In this document: piece by piece, positions 23,923-33,046 of the stretch
Layout of the letters: every line of letters starts with the position of its first letter
How positions within the stretch are numbered: the first letter of the stretch is position 1
Source: Kribbella antiqua
GTDB taxonomy: Bacteria; Actinomycetota; Actinomycetes; Propionibacteriales; Kribbellaceae
NCBI RefSeq assembly: GCF_004345665.1
Contig: NZ_SLWR01000010.1
Coordinates: 91,977-155,976, forward strand
Length of the DNA stretch: 64,000 bases
Direction of reading: 5' to 3'
Made by a program: the position numbers and the translations under genes
The notes under the pieces: model-generated
Told to the model about the DNA's origin: nothing
Databases searched by the model: none
What the model saw: the letters and a program-made list of their open reading frames with translations, nothing else

Positions 23923-24855
23923 TCATCGCGGTGGACCCGCCACCACGTTGATCAGTGATTCCCCTCCCGCGTAGCGCTCCAGCTGCGCGCGCACCAACCG
24001 GGCCACCCGCGGCGCGAACGCCGTCGAGGCACCCCCGCGGTGCGGATTGATCAGCACATTCGGAGCAGACCACAACGGATGTCCGGCGGGCAACGGCTCG
24101 GGATCGGTGACGTCCAGCGCGGCGCTGATCCGCCCACCGGCCAGCTCGGTCAGCAGCGCGTCCGTGTCCACCACGACACCGCGCGCGACGTTCACCAGCA
24201 GCGCCCCGTCCTTCAGCTGCCCGAGGAACTTGTCATCCACCATCCCCCGCGTCTCCTCCGTCGCCGGAGTCAGCAGTACGACGACGTCCGCCCGCGGGAG
24301 CAGCGCCGGCAGGTCGGTGAGCGGGTGAACGCCTTCCCTGGCCCGCCGCGCGACCCGGATCACCTCGCACTCGAACCCGGCCAGCCGGCGCTCGAGCGCC
24401 TCACCGATCGACCCGTACCCGAGGATCAGCACGGTCCGGTCCGCGAGCGAGTCGTCGATCTCGTCGTACGACGACGGCCAGACCTGCTGCTCCTGGTTGC
24501 GCACGGCACGCGGCAGGCGGCGGTACGACGCCAGGATGAGCGCGACCGCGAGCTCCGCCGTGGAGGCGTCGTGGACGCCACGCGCGTTGCACAAGGTGAC
24601 GCCGTCGGCCAGATGTGGCAGCACGTTCTCGAAGCCGGCGGTCTGCAGCTGCACTACCTTCAGGGCAGGCATCTCGCGGACCACCTCGACCAGCCGTGGA
24701 CCGCCCATATAGGCGGGCACGTAGAACTCCACCTGGTCGAGCGACCCGGGCCGCTCCCCGCCGGCGTAGAAGTCGACGTCGAATCCCGCGGGCAACCCGC
24801 CGAGGAAGGAATCCGGGTCCTCCCACGGCAGCCAAGCCTTCACCACATCAGCCAT
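23923..24855 (-). CDS. D-isomer-specific 2-hydroxyacid dehydrogenase
   Basis: 310 aa. NAD-binding motif ILGYGSIGEALERRLAGFE, the catalytic Arg in VNVARGVVVDTDALLTEL, Glu in DVTDPEPLPAGHPLW and His in NPHRGGASTAF. It lacks the ACT domain of SerA and likely reduces a 2-oxo acid; substrate not inferable. First gene of a minus-strand set (dehydrogenase, BNR protein, MoaD-like). Divergent from the FAD enzyme with a 70-bp gap. Confidence 0.88.
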   Translation of the reverse strand: MADVVKAWLPWEDPDSFLGGLPAGFDVDFYAGGERPGSLDQVEFYVPAYMGGPRLVEVVREMPALKVVQLQTAGFENVLPHLADGVTLCNARGVHDASTAELAVALILASYRRLPRAVRNQEQQVWPSSYDEIDDSLADRTVLILGYGSIGEALERRLAGFECEVIRVARRAREGVHPLTDLPALLPRADVVVLLTPATEETRGMVDDKFLGQLKDGALLVNVARGVVVDTDALLTELAGGRISAALDVTDPEPLPAGHPLWSAPNVLINPHRGGASTAFAPRVARLVRAQLERYAGGESLINVVAGPPR

Positions 24856-24925
24856 GTGCCGAACCTACTCGCCCGCCCGGACACTTTTCATCCCGCTGTC
24901 CACAGGTTCGTCGTACATTGGATCG

Positions 24926-26305
24926 GTGCCTTCGACATCGGATCTAGCCTCCACCCTCGATCACGATCAGGCCGTCGGTCGGCTGCGTTCGTCGTACGAG
25001 CGCATCCCGGTGGGCGAGCCGGTCCGGCTGGCGAAGCGCAGCTCGAACCTGTTCCGCCCGCGGACCGAGCTGGAGCGCCCCGGGCTCGACGTGTCGGGGC
25101 TGACCGGCGTGATCAGCGTCGATGCGGGCGCGCGGACCGCCGAGGTCCAGGGCATGTGCACCTACGAGGACCTCGTCGCGGCGACCCTGCCGTACGGGCT
25201 GACGCCGATGGTCGTGCCGCAGCTCAAGACGATCACCCTCGGCGGCGCGGTGACCGGGCTCGGCATCGAGTCGTCGTCGTTCCGGGCCGGCCTGCCGCAC
25301 GAGTCGGTGCTCGAACTCGACATCCTCACCGGCGCCGGCTCGCTCGTCACCGCCCAGCCGTCGGGCGAGCACGCGGACCTGTTCCGCACCTTCCCGAACT
25401 CCTACGGCACGCTCGGCTACGCCACCCGGATCAAGATCGAGCTCGACCGCATCTCACCGTACGTCGCCCTCCGCCACGTCCGGCTCGAATTGGATCAGCT
25501 GGCTCCGGCGATCGAGCAGATCGTTGCCTCCGGCATGTACGGCGACGAGCCGGTGCATTTCGTCGACGGCGTCGCGTTCAGCCCGGCAGAGGCGTATCTC
25601 ACCCTTGGCCGGAACAGCGACGCCGCGGTGAAGACCAGCGACTACACCGGCCAGCAGATCTACTACCGCTCGATCCAGCAGCGGCCGACGGACTTCCTCA
25701 CCGCGCACGACTACCTGTGGCGCTGGGACACCGACTGGTTCTGGTGCTCGGCCGCGTTCGGCGCGCAGAATCCTTGGGTACGGCGGCTCTGGCCGCGCCG
25801 GTGGCGGCGGAGCGACGTCTTCCACAAGATCGTCGGCTTCGAGAACCGGCATCAGGTTGCCGCCCGCATCAATCGCCGTCGCGGCCACCCGGAGCGTGAG
25901 CGGGTCGTCCAGGACGTGGAGATCCCAGTCGACCGGCTGGCTGACTTCCTGCGCTGGTTCGACCTAGAGGTGGGGATGCGGCCGGTGTGGCTTTGTCCGC
26001 TGCGGCTTCGTGGGGACACCTCATGGCCTTTGTATCCCCTCGAGCCTGGTGTTACTTATGTCAACGTCGGCTTCTGGGGAACCGTCGCCATCGCTGCAGG
26101 TGCCGCGGACGGCGACGTCAACCGTCGCATCGAGGCCGCCGTGGCCGAGTTCGGCGGGCACAAGTCGCTGTACTCCGACGCTTACTACGACCGAGACACC
26201 TTCGACCGGCTCTACAACGTCCCGGCCCTCACCGAGGTGAAGAAACGCTACGACCCCGACGCCCGGCTCACCGGGCTCTACGAGAAGGCGGTGACGCGCC
26301 GATGA
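24926..26305 (+). CDS. FAD-linked oxidoreductase, candidate TmsA/BfaA (10-methyl fatty acid synthesis)
   Basis: 459 aa, GTG start; TACATT 7 bp upstream suggests a near-leaderless message. An FAD-binding type-4 domain (SGLTGVISVDAGARTAEVQG, VVPQLKTITLGGAVTGLGIESSSFR) is followed by a C-terminal substrate domain as in DIMINUTO-like enzymes. It overlaps (ATGA) a cyclopropane-synthase-type methyltransferase. In actinomycetes that pairing is the Tms/Bfa system: the methyltransferase makes a 10-methylene acyl chain and the flavoprotein reduces it to 10-methyl. Assignment rests on the pairing and families. Confidence 0.8.
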   Translation: MPSTSDLASTLDHDQAVGRLRSSYERIPVGEPVRLAKRSSNLFRPRTELERPGLDVSGLTGVISVDAGARTAEVQGMCTYEDLVAATLPYGLTPMVVPQLKTITLGGAVTGLGIESSSFRAGLPHESVLELDILTGAGSLVTAQPSGEHADLFRTFPNSYGTLGYATRIKIELDRISPYVALRHVRLELDQLAPAIEQIVASGMYGDEPVHFVDGVAFSPAEAYLTLGRNSDAAVKTSDYTGQQIYYRSIQQRPTDFLTAHDYLWRWDTDWFWCSAAFGAQNPWVRRLWPRRWRRSDVFHKIVGFENRHQVAARINRRRGHPERERVVQDVEIPVDRLADFLRWFDLEVGMRPVWLCPLRLRGDTSWPLYPLEPGVTYVNVGFWGTVAIAAGAADGDVNRRIEAAVAEFGGHKSLYSDAYYDRDTFDRLYNVPALTEVKKRYDPDARLTGLYEKAVTRR

Positions 26306-27582
26306 CGACGCTTGAGACCCGAGTTTCGATCGCGGAAGCCCTGACGACGGTGACCCCGGACGGCCTGCCGTTCCGGTTCACGGCGTACGACGGCAGTGCG
26401 ACCGGCCCCGAGAATTCGACCATCCACATGCACCTCGCCTCCGAGCGTGGTCTGTCGTACGTGCTGACCGCGCCGGGCGATCTGGGGCTCGTCCGCGCGT
26501 ACGTGATGGGCGACCTGGAGATCACCGGGGTGCACCCGGGCAACCCGTACGACCTGATGCGGATGATGCTGAACCAGGTGCACTTCGAGCGGCCGACCCC
26601 GTCGGAGGCGCTGCGGATCGTCCGCGGGCTGGGCTGGAGCCACCTGAAGCCGCCGCCTCCGCCGCCGCAGGAGCACTTGCCGAAGTGGCGTCGTACGTTC
26701 GAAGGGCTGCGGCACTCGCGGACGCGGGACAAGGCCGCGATCCATCACCACTACGACGTGTCGAACGCGTTCTACGAGTGGATCCTCGGCCCGTCGATGA
26801 CGTACACGTGCGCGGTCTACCCGTCCGCGGATGCCTCGTTGGAGCAGGCGCAGTACGAGAAGTACGACCTGGTCGCGCGGAAGCTGGATCTGAAACCCGG
26901 CATGCGGCTGCTGGACGTCGGCTGCGGCTGGGGCGGCATGGTCCGGCACGCGGCCCGCGAGTACGGCGTCCAGGCGCTCGGCGTGACGTTGTCGTCGGCC
27001 CAGGCGGAGTGGGCTTCGGCGGCGATCAAGCGGGACGGTCTGGAGGAGCGTGCCGAGGTGCGGTTCCTGGATTACCGCGACGTCGCCGAGCGCGATTTCG
27101 ACGCGATCAGCTCGATCGGCCTGACCGAGCACATCGGTGTCCGCAACTATCCGTCGTACTTCGGATTCCTGCTGGACCGGCTGAAGCCGGGCGGCCGGTT
27201 GCTCAACCACAGCATCACGCGGCCGGACAACCGCTACCGCTCGGTCGGCGCCTTCATCGACCGCTACATCTTCCCCGACGGCGAACTCATCGGCTCCGGC
27301 CGCATCATCGCCGAGGCCCAGGACGCCGGCTTCGAAGTCCGCCACGAGGAGAACCTGCGCGAGCACTACGCCCTCACGCTGGCCGCCTGGTCCGACAACC
27401 TGGTCGCTCACTGGGACGAGGCCGTGGCCGAGGTCGGCTACGGCACCGCCAAGGTCTGGGGCCTGTACCTGGCTGCCTGCCGCGTCGGCTTCGAGCGCAA
27501 CAACACGCAACTCCACCAGGTACTCGCGGTCAAACTCGACGACAACGCGGACGCTCACTTCCCCCTCCGCCCAACCTGGTAG
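26302..27582 (+). CDS. Cyclopropane-fatty-acid-synthase-like methyltransferase, candidate TmsB/BfaB
   Basis: 426 aa. IHHHYDVSNAFYEWILGPSM is the hallmark of CFA synthases and mycolic acid methyltransferases; SAM motif I is LLDVGCGWGGMVRHA; SIGLTEHIGVRNYPSYF and LKPGGRLLNHSI follow. The ~130-residue N-terminal extension matches the TmsB/UfaA1 group rather than short mycolate enzymes. It likely methylates the cis-9 double bond of phospholipid acyl chains at C10. Coupled to the FAD enzyme upstream. Confidence 0.85.
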   Translation: MTTLETRVSIAEALTTVTPDGLPFRFTAYDGSATGPENSTIHMHLASERGLSYVLTAPGDLGLVRAYVMGDLEITGVHPGNPYDLMRMMLNQVHFERPTPSEALRIVRGLGWSHLKPPPPPPQEHLPKWRRTFEGLRHSRTRDKAAIHHHYDVSNAFYEWILGPSMTYTCAVYPSADASLEQAQYEKYDLVARKLDLKPGMRLLDVGCGWGGMVRHAAREYGVQALGVTLSSAQAEWASAAIKRDGLEERAEVRFLDYRDVAERDFDAISSIGLTEHIGVRNYPSYFGFLLDRLKPGGRLLNHSITRPDNRYRSVGAFIDRYIFPDGELIGSGRIIAEAQDAGFEVRHEENLREHYALTLAAWSDNLVAHWDEAVAEVGYGTAKVWGLYLAACRVGFERNNTQLHQVLAVKLDDNADAHFPLRPTW

Positions 27583-27669
27583 GCCATGTCCGCGACCCGG
27601 GTGATTCCCGCCGTACGGGCTGGTGTGGGCCGATAGTTTGGGGGTACGCATCGGACCGGAGGAGACGGC

Positions 27670-28830
27670 GTGGTCAAGACGATGGTCAGGGCTCGGACCG
27701 CGGTAGTGGTGACCGCGCTCGCGCTGGCGGCGGGGTGTTCCGGCAACGATGAGCCGTCGGCGTCGTCGACCACACCAGGTACGACGTCCGCGCCGACGAC
27801 TGCTGGTACGACGTCCGCGCCGTCGAGCTCAGCGCCGTCGAGCACGGCGGCTGCGCAGGGGCCGGTGAAGCTGACCGTGGCGTCGACGGTTGCGACCGGC
27901 ATCGAGGTGCCGTGGGGGCTGGCGTTCCTGCCGGACAAGAGCGCGCTGGTGAGTGAGCGCGACTCGTCGAAGATCAAGCGGATCGCCGGCGGCCAGGTCA
28001 GCGAGGTCGGTGAGGTCGACGACGTGGATGCCTCGTCGGAGGGCGGGCTGCTCGGCCTGGCGGTCGACCCGCAGTACCCCACGCGCCCGTACATCTATGC
28101 GATGTACACCAGCGGGGACGACAACCGGATCGCGCGGTTGACGTACCGGAACAACCAGCTCAGCGACCAGCAGGTGATCCTGGACGGGATCCAGAAGGCA
28201 GCCATCCACAACGGCGGCCGGCTGCGGTTCGGGCCGGACGGCTACCTGTACGTCGGGACCGGCGAAGCGGGCGACCGGCCGAACGCGCAGGACGACAACT
28301 CGCTGGGCGGGAAGATCCTGCGGATCACGACCGATGGCAAGGCCGCGCCGGGGAATCCGGGCGGACGGTTGTGGCTGTCCAAGGGGCACCGGAACGTGCA
28401 GGGCCTGGCCTTCGACGGCAAGCAGCTGTACGCGTCCGAGTTCGGGCAGAGCACCTGGGACGAGCTGAACGTGATCACCGCCGGCGCGAACTACGGCTGG
28501 CCGGCCGCGGAAGGGATCGACAGCCTGGACGGGATGACGAACCCGATCGCGGTCTGGAAGCCGGCAGACGCGTCGCCGTCCGGGATCGCGTTCGCGCAAG
28601 GGCACATCTTCATGGCGTCGCTGCGGGGTGAGCGGCTGTGGGCGATACCGGTTGCCAATGGCAAGCGAACCGGTGAGCCGCAGGCCTTCTTCGTCGGCGA
28701 GTTCGGCCGGCTGCGCACGGTCGAGACGGCGCCGGACGGATCACTGTGGCTGACCACGTCGAACACCGACGGCCGCAACGATCCCCGCGACGGCGACGAC
28801 CGGATCCTGCGCATCACCATCAGCCGTTGA
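27670..28830 (+). CDS. PQQ-type sugar dehydrogenase lipoprotein (glucose/sorbosone dehydrogenase family)
   Basis: 386 aa. GTG start after GGAGGAGA. Lipobox LALAAGCSG, then a Ser/Thr/Pro linker (about 25-60). The six-bladed propeller has VPWGLAFLPDKSALVSER, EGGLLGLAVDPQYP, HNGGRLRFGPDGYLYVGTGE and FDGKQLYASEFGQSTWDELN, covering the catalytic His and Ca/PQQ-binding regions of soluble GDH-like proteins. It acts outside the membrane; substrate unknown. The 3' end lies within a short tandem duplication. Confidence 0.88.
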   Translation: MVKTMVRARTAVVVTALALAAGCSGNDEPSASSTTPGTTSAPTTAGTTSAPSSSAPSSTAAAQGPVKLTVASTVATGIEVPWGLAFLPDKSALVSERDSSKIKRIAGGQVSEVGEVDDVDASSEGGLLGLAVDPQYPTRPYIYAMYTSGDDNRIARLTYRNNQLSDQQVILDGIQKAAIHNGGRLRFGPDGYLYVGTGEAGDRPNAQDDNSLGGKILRITTDGKAAPGNPGGRLWLSKGHRNVQGLAFDGKQLYASEFGQSTWDELNVITAGANYGWPAAEGIDSLDGMTNPIAVWKPADASPSGIAFAQGHIFMASLRGERLWAIPVANGKRTGEPQAFFVGEFGRLRTVETAPDGSLWLTTSNTDGRNDPRDGDDRILRITISR

Positions 28831-28880
28831 CCGACAACCGTCAAGCCTCGGATCACCATCAGCCGTAGATCGACAACCGT
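28813..28880 (+). repeat. Tandem duplication of the 3' end of the dehydrogenase gene
   Basis: ATCACCATCAGCCGT and the next ~14 bases occur at 28813-28841 and again at 28852-28880 (27 of 29 identical, period 39). The first copy encodes the C-terminal ITISR and stop; the second is non-coding. Confidence 0.8.
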
Positions 28881-28939
28881 TTAGCTCCTTTGGCCGTCTG
28901 GTACTAGTGGAGGAAAGCTTCCAGGCCAAGGAGGATGCG

Positions 28940-29482
28940 GTGTTGTACCAGGGGGCCGGGGTTCCCAGCAAGGTGATCGCTTCGGCGGACACGTTCGAGG
29001 ATGCTCAGCGGACAGTGGAGTATCTGCGAAGTTATGGGATGGAACCGGCCGATCTGGAGATCGCCGGCGCCGACCTCCGGCTGGCGCGAAAACCGCAGGC
29101 CGTTCCAGTTGTCCAGCTGACCGCAACCAGCGCGCTCCACGGCGCGTGCCTCGGGCTGCTGGCGGGCGTCTTCATCACCCTGGTCGCCGAGACAAGCCTG
29201 ACCGGGCTCGTCGTGGTGGTTTGGGGTTTCGTGTACGGCGTCCTGGTCGGAGCGCTCTGGGGATTGTTCCGCGGGCTCGTGCGGAACCGGCCGGACGCGG
29301 TGACGACGGAGGTCGTGCCGACGCGCTACGAGGTGCGCTGCCCGGTCGAGGAGCTATCGGTCGCGAGGACCTTGCTTGCCGACGCCTCCGACGCCTCCGG
29401 CGTCGACGACGGCGGCCGGGACGAACGCGAGGTCATCGCCGCCGCTGGGCCCGAGCAGACCGACCAGAAGCACGCCGCCTGA
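28940..29482 (+). CDS. Membrane protein with GSP17M-like N-terminal domain, 180 aa
   Basis: GTG 28940 is chosen because AAGGAGG lies 5 nt upstream; an earlier in-frame GTG at 28907 lacks a ribosome site. VIASADTFEDAQRTVEYLRSYG is the heat-stress YflT/GSP17M-type segment, followed by two closely spaced membrane helices (HGACLGLLAGVFITLV and VVVVWGFVYGVLVGALWG) and an acidic, Ala-rich C-terminus. Proteins of this kind are common in actinobacteria and associated with general stress; function unknown. Confidence 0.72.
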   Translation: MLYQGAGVPSKVIASADTFEDAQRTVEYLRSYGMEPADLEIAGADLRLARKPQAVPVVQLTATSALHGACLGLLAGVFITLVAETSLTGLVVVVWGFVYGVLVGALWGLFRGLVRNRPDAVTTEVVPTRYEVRCPVEELSVARTLLADASDASGVDDGGRDEREVIAAAGPEQTDQKHAA

Positions 29483-29526
29483 AGGTTGCCGTCCCGGGCC
29501 GGCCTTGACGGCCGGCCCGGGATCGC

Positions 29527-31023
29527 TCAGATACCGAGCTTGGCGTTCAGGAGTTCGCGGACCTTGGCGGCGTCGGCCTGGCCGCGCATGTCCTTCATGA
29601 CGGCGCCGATCAGCGCACCGGCCGCGGCCGGCTTGCCGGAGTTGACCTTCTCGACGACGTCGGGGTTGGCCGCGATGGCCCGGTCGATGGCCTCGATCAG
29701 GGCCGAGTCGTCGGAAACCAGCGCCAGGCCGCGCTTCGCCATGATCTCGGCCGGCGTGCCCTCGCCCTTGATCAGGCCGTCGAAGACCTGACGGGCCAGC
29801 TTGTCGTTCAGCGAACCGGCGTCGACGAGCTTCTGCACCTCGGCGACCTCGGCCGGGCCGACGCCCAGCGCGTTGAGCTCCTGACCGGACTCGTTCGCCG
29901 CGCGCGCAAGCTCACCCAGCCACCACTTCTTCGCGGCAGTCGGCGTGACGCCGAGCTCCACGGTCGCCACGATCGGCTCCAGCGCGTTGCCGTTGACGAC
30001 GTCGCGCATCTCCAGATCGGTGAAGCCCCACTCCTCCTGCAGCCGGACCCGGCGGAGAGTTGGTGCCTCCGGCAACGACGAGCGGATCTCCTCGACCCAT
30101 TCGCGCGACGGCGCGACTGGGACCAGGTCGGGCTCCGGGAAGTACCGGTAGTCCTCCGCGTCCGACTTCTCCCGGCCGGACGTGGTGATGCCGGTGTCCT
30201 CGTGCCAGTGCCGGGTCTCCTGCACGACCTTGCCACCCGACGCCAGTACCGCGGCCTGCCGGGTGATCTCGTACGTCACCGCGCGTTCGACCGAGCGGAA
30301 AGAGTTCACGTTCTTGGTCTCGGTCCGGGTGCCGAAGGTGGCCGAGCCGGTCGGCTTCAGCGACACGTTGGCGTCGCAGCGCAGCGAGCCCTGGTCCATC
30401 CGGACGTCCGAGACGCCGAGCGCGAGCAGCAGGTCGCGGAGCATGCTGACGTAGGCCTTCGCGACCGCGGCCGCCTTGTCCCCCGGCACCTCGATCGTCT
30501 TGGTGACGATCTCGATCAGCGGGATGCCGGCCCGGTTGTAGTCGACCAGCGAGTGCGAGGCGCCGTGGATCCGGCCGGTCGCACCGCCCACGTGCGTCGA
30601 CTTGCCGGTGTCCTCCTCCATGTGGGCGCGCTCGATCTCGATCCGGTACGTCTCGCCGTCGACCACCACTTCGGTCCACCCGTTGTACGCGATCGGCTCG
30701 TCGTACTGGGAGGTCTGGAAGTTCTTCGGCATGTCCGGGTAGAAGTAGTTCTTCCGGGCGAACCGGCACCACTCGGCGATCTCGCAGTTCAGCGCCAGGC
30801 CGATCTTGATCGCGGACTCGACCGCGCGCGCGTTCACCACCGGCAGCGCGCCCGGCAGGCCGAGGCAGACCGGGCAGGTCTGCGTGTTCGGCGGGGCGCC
30901 GAACTCGGTCGGGCAGCCGCAGAACATCTTCGACCTGGTGTTCAGCTCGACGTGGACCTCGAGGCCCATCACCGGGTCGTACTGCGCCAGTGCGTCGTCG
31001 ATCTCGAGGACTGCAGCGGTCAT
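29527..31023 (-). CDS. gatB: Asp-tRNA(Asn)/Glu-tRNA(Gln) amidotransferase subunit B
   Basis: 498 aa. MGLEVHVELNTRSKMFCGC and the second Cys pair in TQTCPVCLGLPG give the zinc site; FYPDMPKNFQTSQYDEPI and ERAHMEEDTGKSTH follow, and the C-terminal YqeY/GatB domain (EIMAKRGLALVSDDSALIEAI) binds tRNA. GatB activates misacylated Glu- or Asp-tRNA. Its ATG overlaps the gatA stop. Confidence 0.97.
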   Translation of the reverse strand: MTAAVLEIDDALAQYDPVMGLEVHVELNTRSKMFCGCPTEFGAPPNTQTCPVCLGLPGALPVVNARAVESAIKIGLALNCEIAEWCRFARKNYFYPDMPKNFQTSQYDEPIAYNGWTEVVVDGETYRIEIERAHMEEDTGKSTHVGGATGRIHGASHSLVDYNRAGIPLIEIVTKTIEVPGDKAAAVAKAYVSMLRDLLLALGVSDVRMDQGSLRCDANVSLKPTGSATFGTRTETKNVNSFRSVERAVTYEITRQAAVLASGGKVVQETRHWHEDTGITTSGREKSDAEDYRYFPEPDLVPVAPSREWVEEIRSSLPEAPTLRRVRLQEEWGFTDLEMRDVVNGNALEPIVATVELGVTPTAAKKWWLGELARAANESGQELNALGVGPAEVAEVQKLVDAGSLNDKLARQVFDGLIKGEGTPAEIMAKRGLALVSDDSALIEAIDRAIAANPDVVEKVNSGKPAAAGALIGAVMKDMRGQADAAKVRELLNAKLGI

Positions 31024-32525
31024 CGGGTCACCTCCAGCTCCGGAGCCTGTGCCATCAGGACGCCACCCCACTGCTCGGCCAGCGCGGACTCCAGCGCGGC
31101 GCCGACGGTGTAGAGCAGCTCGTCGCGCATCACCGGCGCCATCACGTGGAAGCCGACCGGCAGGTTGTCCTCGTCGGCCAGGCCGCACGGGAACGACGCG
31201 GCCGCGTTGCCGGCCAGGTTGACCGGGATCGTGCAGAGGTCGTTCTTGTACATGGCGATCGGGTCGTCGGCGCGGTCGCCGATCGGGAACGCGGTCGTCG
31301 GCGTCGCCGGCGACACCAGTACGTCGACCTGCTCGTACGCGTTGGCGAAGTCACGCTGGATCAGCGTCCGCACCTTCTGCGCCTGGCCGTAGTACGCGTC
31401 GTAGTAACCGCTGGACAGCGCATGCGTGCCGAGCATGATGCGTCGCTTGACCTCGTCGCCGAATCCGGCCTCGCGGGTCAGGTTCATCACCTTCTCCGCG
31501 CTGTTGATGCCGTCGTCGCCGACCCGCAGCCCGTACCGCATCGCGTCGAACTTGGCCAGGTTGGACGACGCCTCGCTCGGCAGGATCAGGTAGTACGCCG
31601 GCAGCGCGTACTGGAAGTGGGGGCAGGACACCTCGACCACCTCGGCGCCGAGCTTGGTGAGCAGCTCGACCGCCTCGTGGAAGCGCGCCTCGACACCCGG
31701 TTGGTACCCCTCGCCGCCGAGTTCCTTGACCACGCCGACGCGCAGACCGGTCACGTCACCGCGCCGGGCCGCCTCGACGACGGCAGGCACTGGCTGGTTG
31801 ATCGAGGTCGAGTCCATCGGGTCGTACCCGGCGATCGCCTCGTGCAGTAGTGCCGCGTCGAGCGTCGTACGGGCGCATGGGCCGGGCGTGTCCAGGCTGG
31901 AGGCCAGCGCGATGAGCCCGTACCGCGAGGTTCCGCCGTACGTTGGCTTGACGCCGACCGTGCCGGTGAACGCACCGGGCTGACGGATGGAGCCGCCGGT
32001 GTCGGTGCCGATCGCGAGCGGTGCCTCGTACGCCGCGAGTGCGGCCGACGAACCGCCGCCGGAACCGCCGGGGATCCGGTTGAGGTCCCACGGGTTGTGG
32101 GTGGTGCCGTACGCCGAGTTCTCCGTGGAGGAGCCCATCGCGAACTCGTCCATGTTCGTCTTGCCGAGGATCACGATGCCGGCCGCCTTGAGCCGCTTCA
32201 CGACGGTCGCGTCGTACGGCGGCTTCCAGCCCTCGAGGATCTTCGAACCCGCGGTGGTCGGCACGCCCTCCTGGGTGAGCACGTCCTTCAGCGCGAGTGG
32301 TACGCCGGCCAGCGGGCCGAGCTTCTCCCCCGCCGCGCGCTTGGCGTCGATCGCGGCGGCCTGGGCCAGCGCGCCCTCGGAGTCGACGTGCAGGAACGCC
32401 CGCACGGAGTCGTCGACGGCGGCGATCCGGTCCAGATGCGCCTGGGTGATCTCCACCGAGCTGGCCTGCCCGGACGTCATCAGTTCCTGCAGCTCGACCG
32501 CGGTCTTCCTGGTGAGGTCGCTCAT
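31020..32525 (-). CDS. gatA: Asp-tRNA(Asn)/Glu-tRNA(Gln) amidotransferase subunit A
   Basis: 501-aa amidase-signature protein. The Ser-cisSer-Lys triad is readable: Lys in PLALKDVLTQEGVPTT and both serines around GTDTGGSIRQPGAFTG. GKTNMDEFAMGSSTENSAYG and the Gly/Ser-rich PGGSGGGSSAALAA core are typical. It hydrolyses glutamine and passes ammonia to GatB. Gap to gatC is 1 bp. Confidence 0.97.
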   Translation of the reverse strand: MSDLTRKTAVELQELMTSGQASSVEITQAHLDRIAAVDDSVRAFLHVDSEGALAQAAAIDAKRAAGEKLGPLAGVPLALKDVLTQEGVPTTAGSKILEGWKPPYDATVVKRLKAAGIVILGKTNMDEFAMGSSTENSAYGTTHNPWDLNRIPGGSGGGSSAALAAYEAPLAIGTDTGGSIRQPGAFTGTVGVKPTYGGTSRYGLIALASSLDTPGPCARTTLDAALLHEAIAGYDPMDSTSINQPVPAVVEAARRGDVTGLRVGVVKELGGEGYQPGVEARFHEAVELLTKLGAEVVEVSCPHFQYALPAYYLILPSEASSNLAKFDAMRYGLRVGDDGINSAEKVMNLTREAGFGDEVKRRIMLGTHALSSGYYDAYYGQAQKVRTLIQRDFANAYEQVDVLVSPATPTTAFPIGDRADDPIAMYKNDLCTIPVNLAGNAAASFPCGLADEDNLPVGFHVMAPVMRDELLYTVGAALESALAEQWGGVLMAQAPELEVTR

Positions 32526-32526
32526 G

Positions 32527-32823
32527 TCAGTCCTCCTCCAGGATCCGCGGCACCCGGAATCGCTGCTCCTCCGCGGCCGGCGCGCCGGACAGCGCCTGCT
32601 CCGGCGTGAGGCACGGCACATTCACGTCCTCGCGCATCACATTGGTGAGCGGCAGGGCGTGCGAGGTCGGCGGGATGTCGTCCGCGGCCACCTGGCTGAC
32701 CTGCCCGACCAAGGCGATGATCTGGTCGAGCTGGGGAGCGAGGTGGTCGAGCTCGGCGTCGGAGAGCTCGATCCGCGCCAGTCGCGCCAGGTGCGCGACT
32801 TCTTCGCGGGTAATCGATGGCAT
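32527..32823 (-). CDS. gatC: Asp-tRNA(Asn)/Glu-tRNA(Gln) amidotransferase subunit C
   Basis: 98 aa. MPSITREEVAHLARLARIEL begins the helical hairpin; VAADDIPPTSHALPLTNVMR and the terminal RFRVPRILEED wrap GatA in known structures. First gene of gatC-gatA-gatB. Confidence 0.95.
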   Translation of the reverse strand: MPSITREEVAHLARLARIELSDAELDHLAPQLDQIIALVGQVSQVAADDIPPTSHALPLTNVMREDVNVPCLTPEQALSGAPAAEEQRFRVPRILEED

Positions 32824-33046
32824 GAACTGATCCAATGGTTCGCAGGAACACCGAGAGGTTCTCGGTGATACCTGAGCCATCTTAGGGGGCCGCTGTGACG
32901 CTCGTGTTGCCTCGGTCGCGGACCTGTGGACAATGCCCCGGCTCTCATCTGCCGAGAGGGGCGGGCGTGTCGTCGGGTTCCGCTCTGTAACATGGCCCGC
33001 GACAAGGCGTTACACGCATGGTGACCGGCTGGGAGATGATCGTTCG

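Noticed and set aside
28907..29482. Start of the GSP17M-like gene at GTG 28907
   Set aside because: GTG 28940 has an excellent AAGGAGG at correct spacing; 28907 has none.
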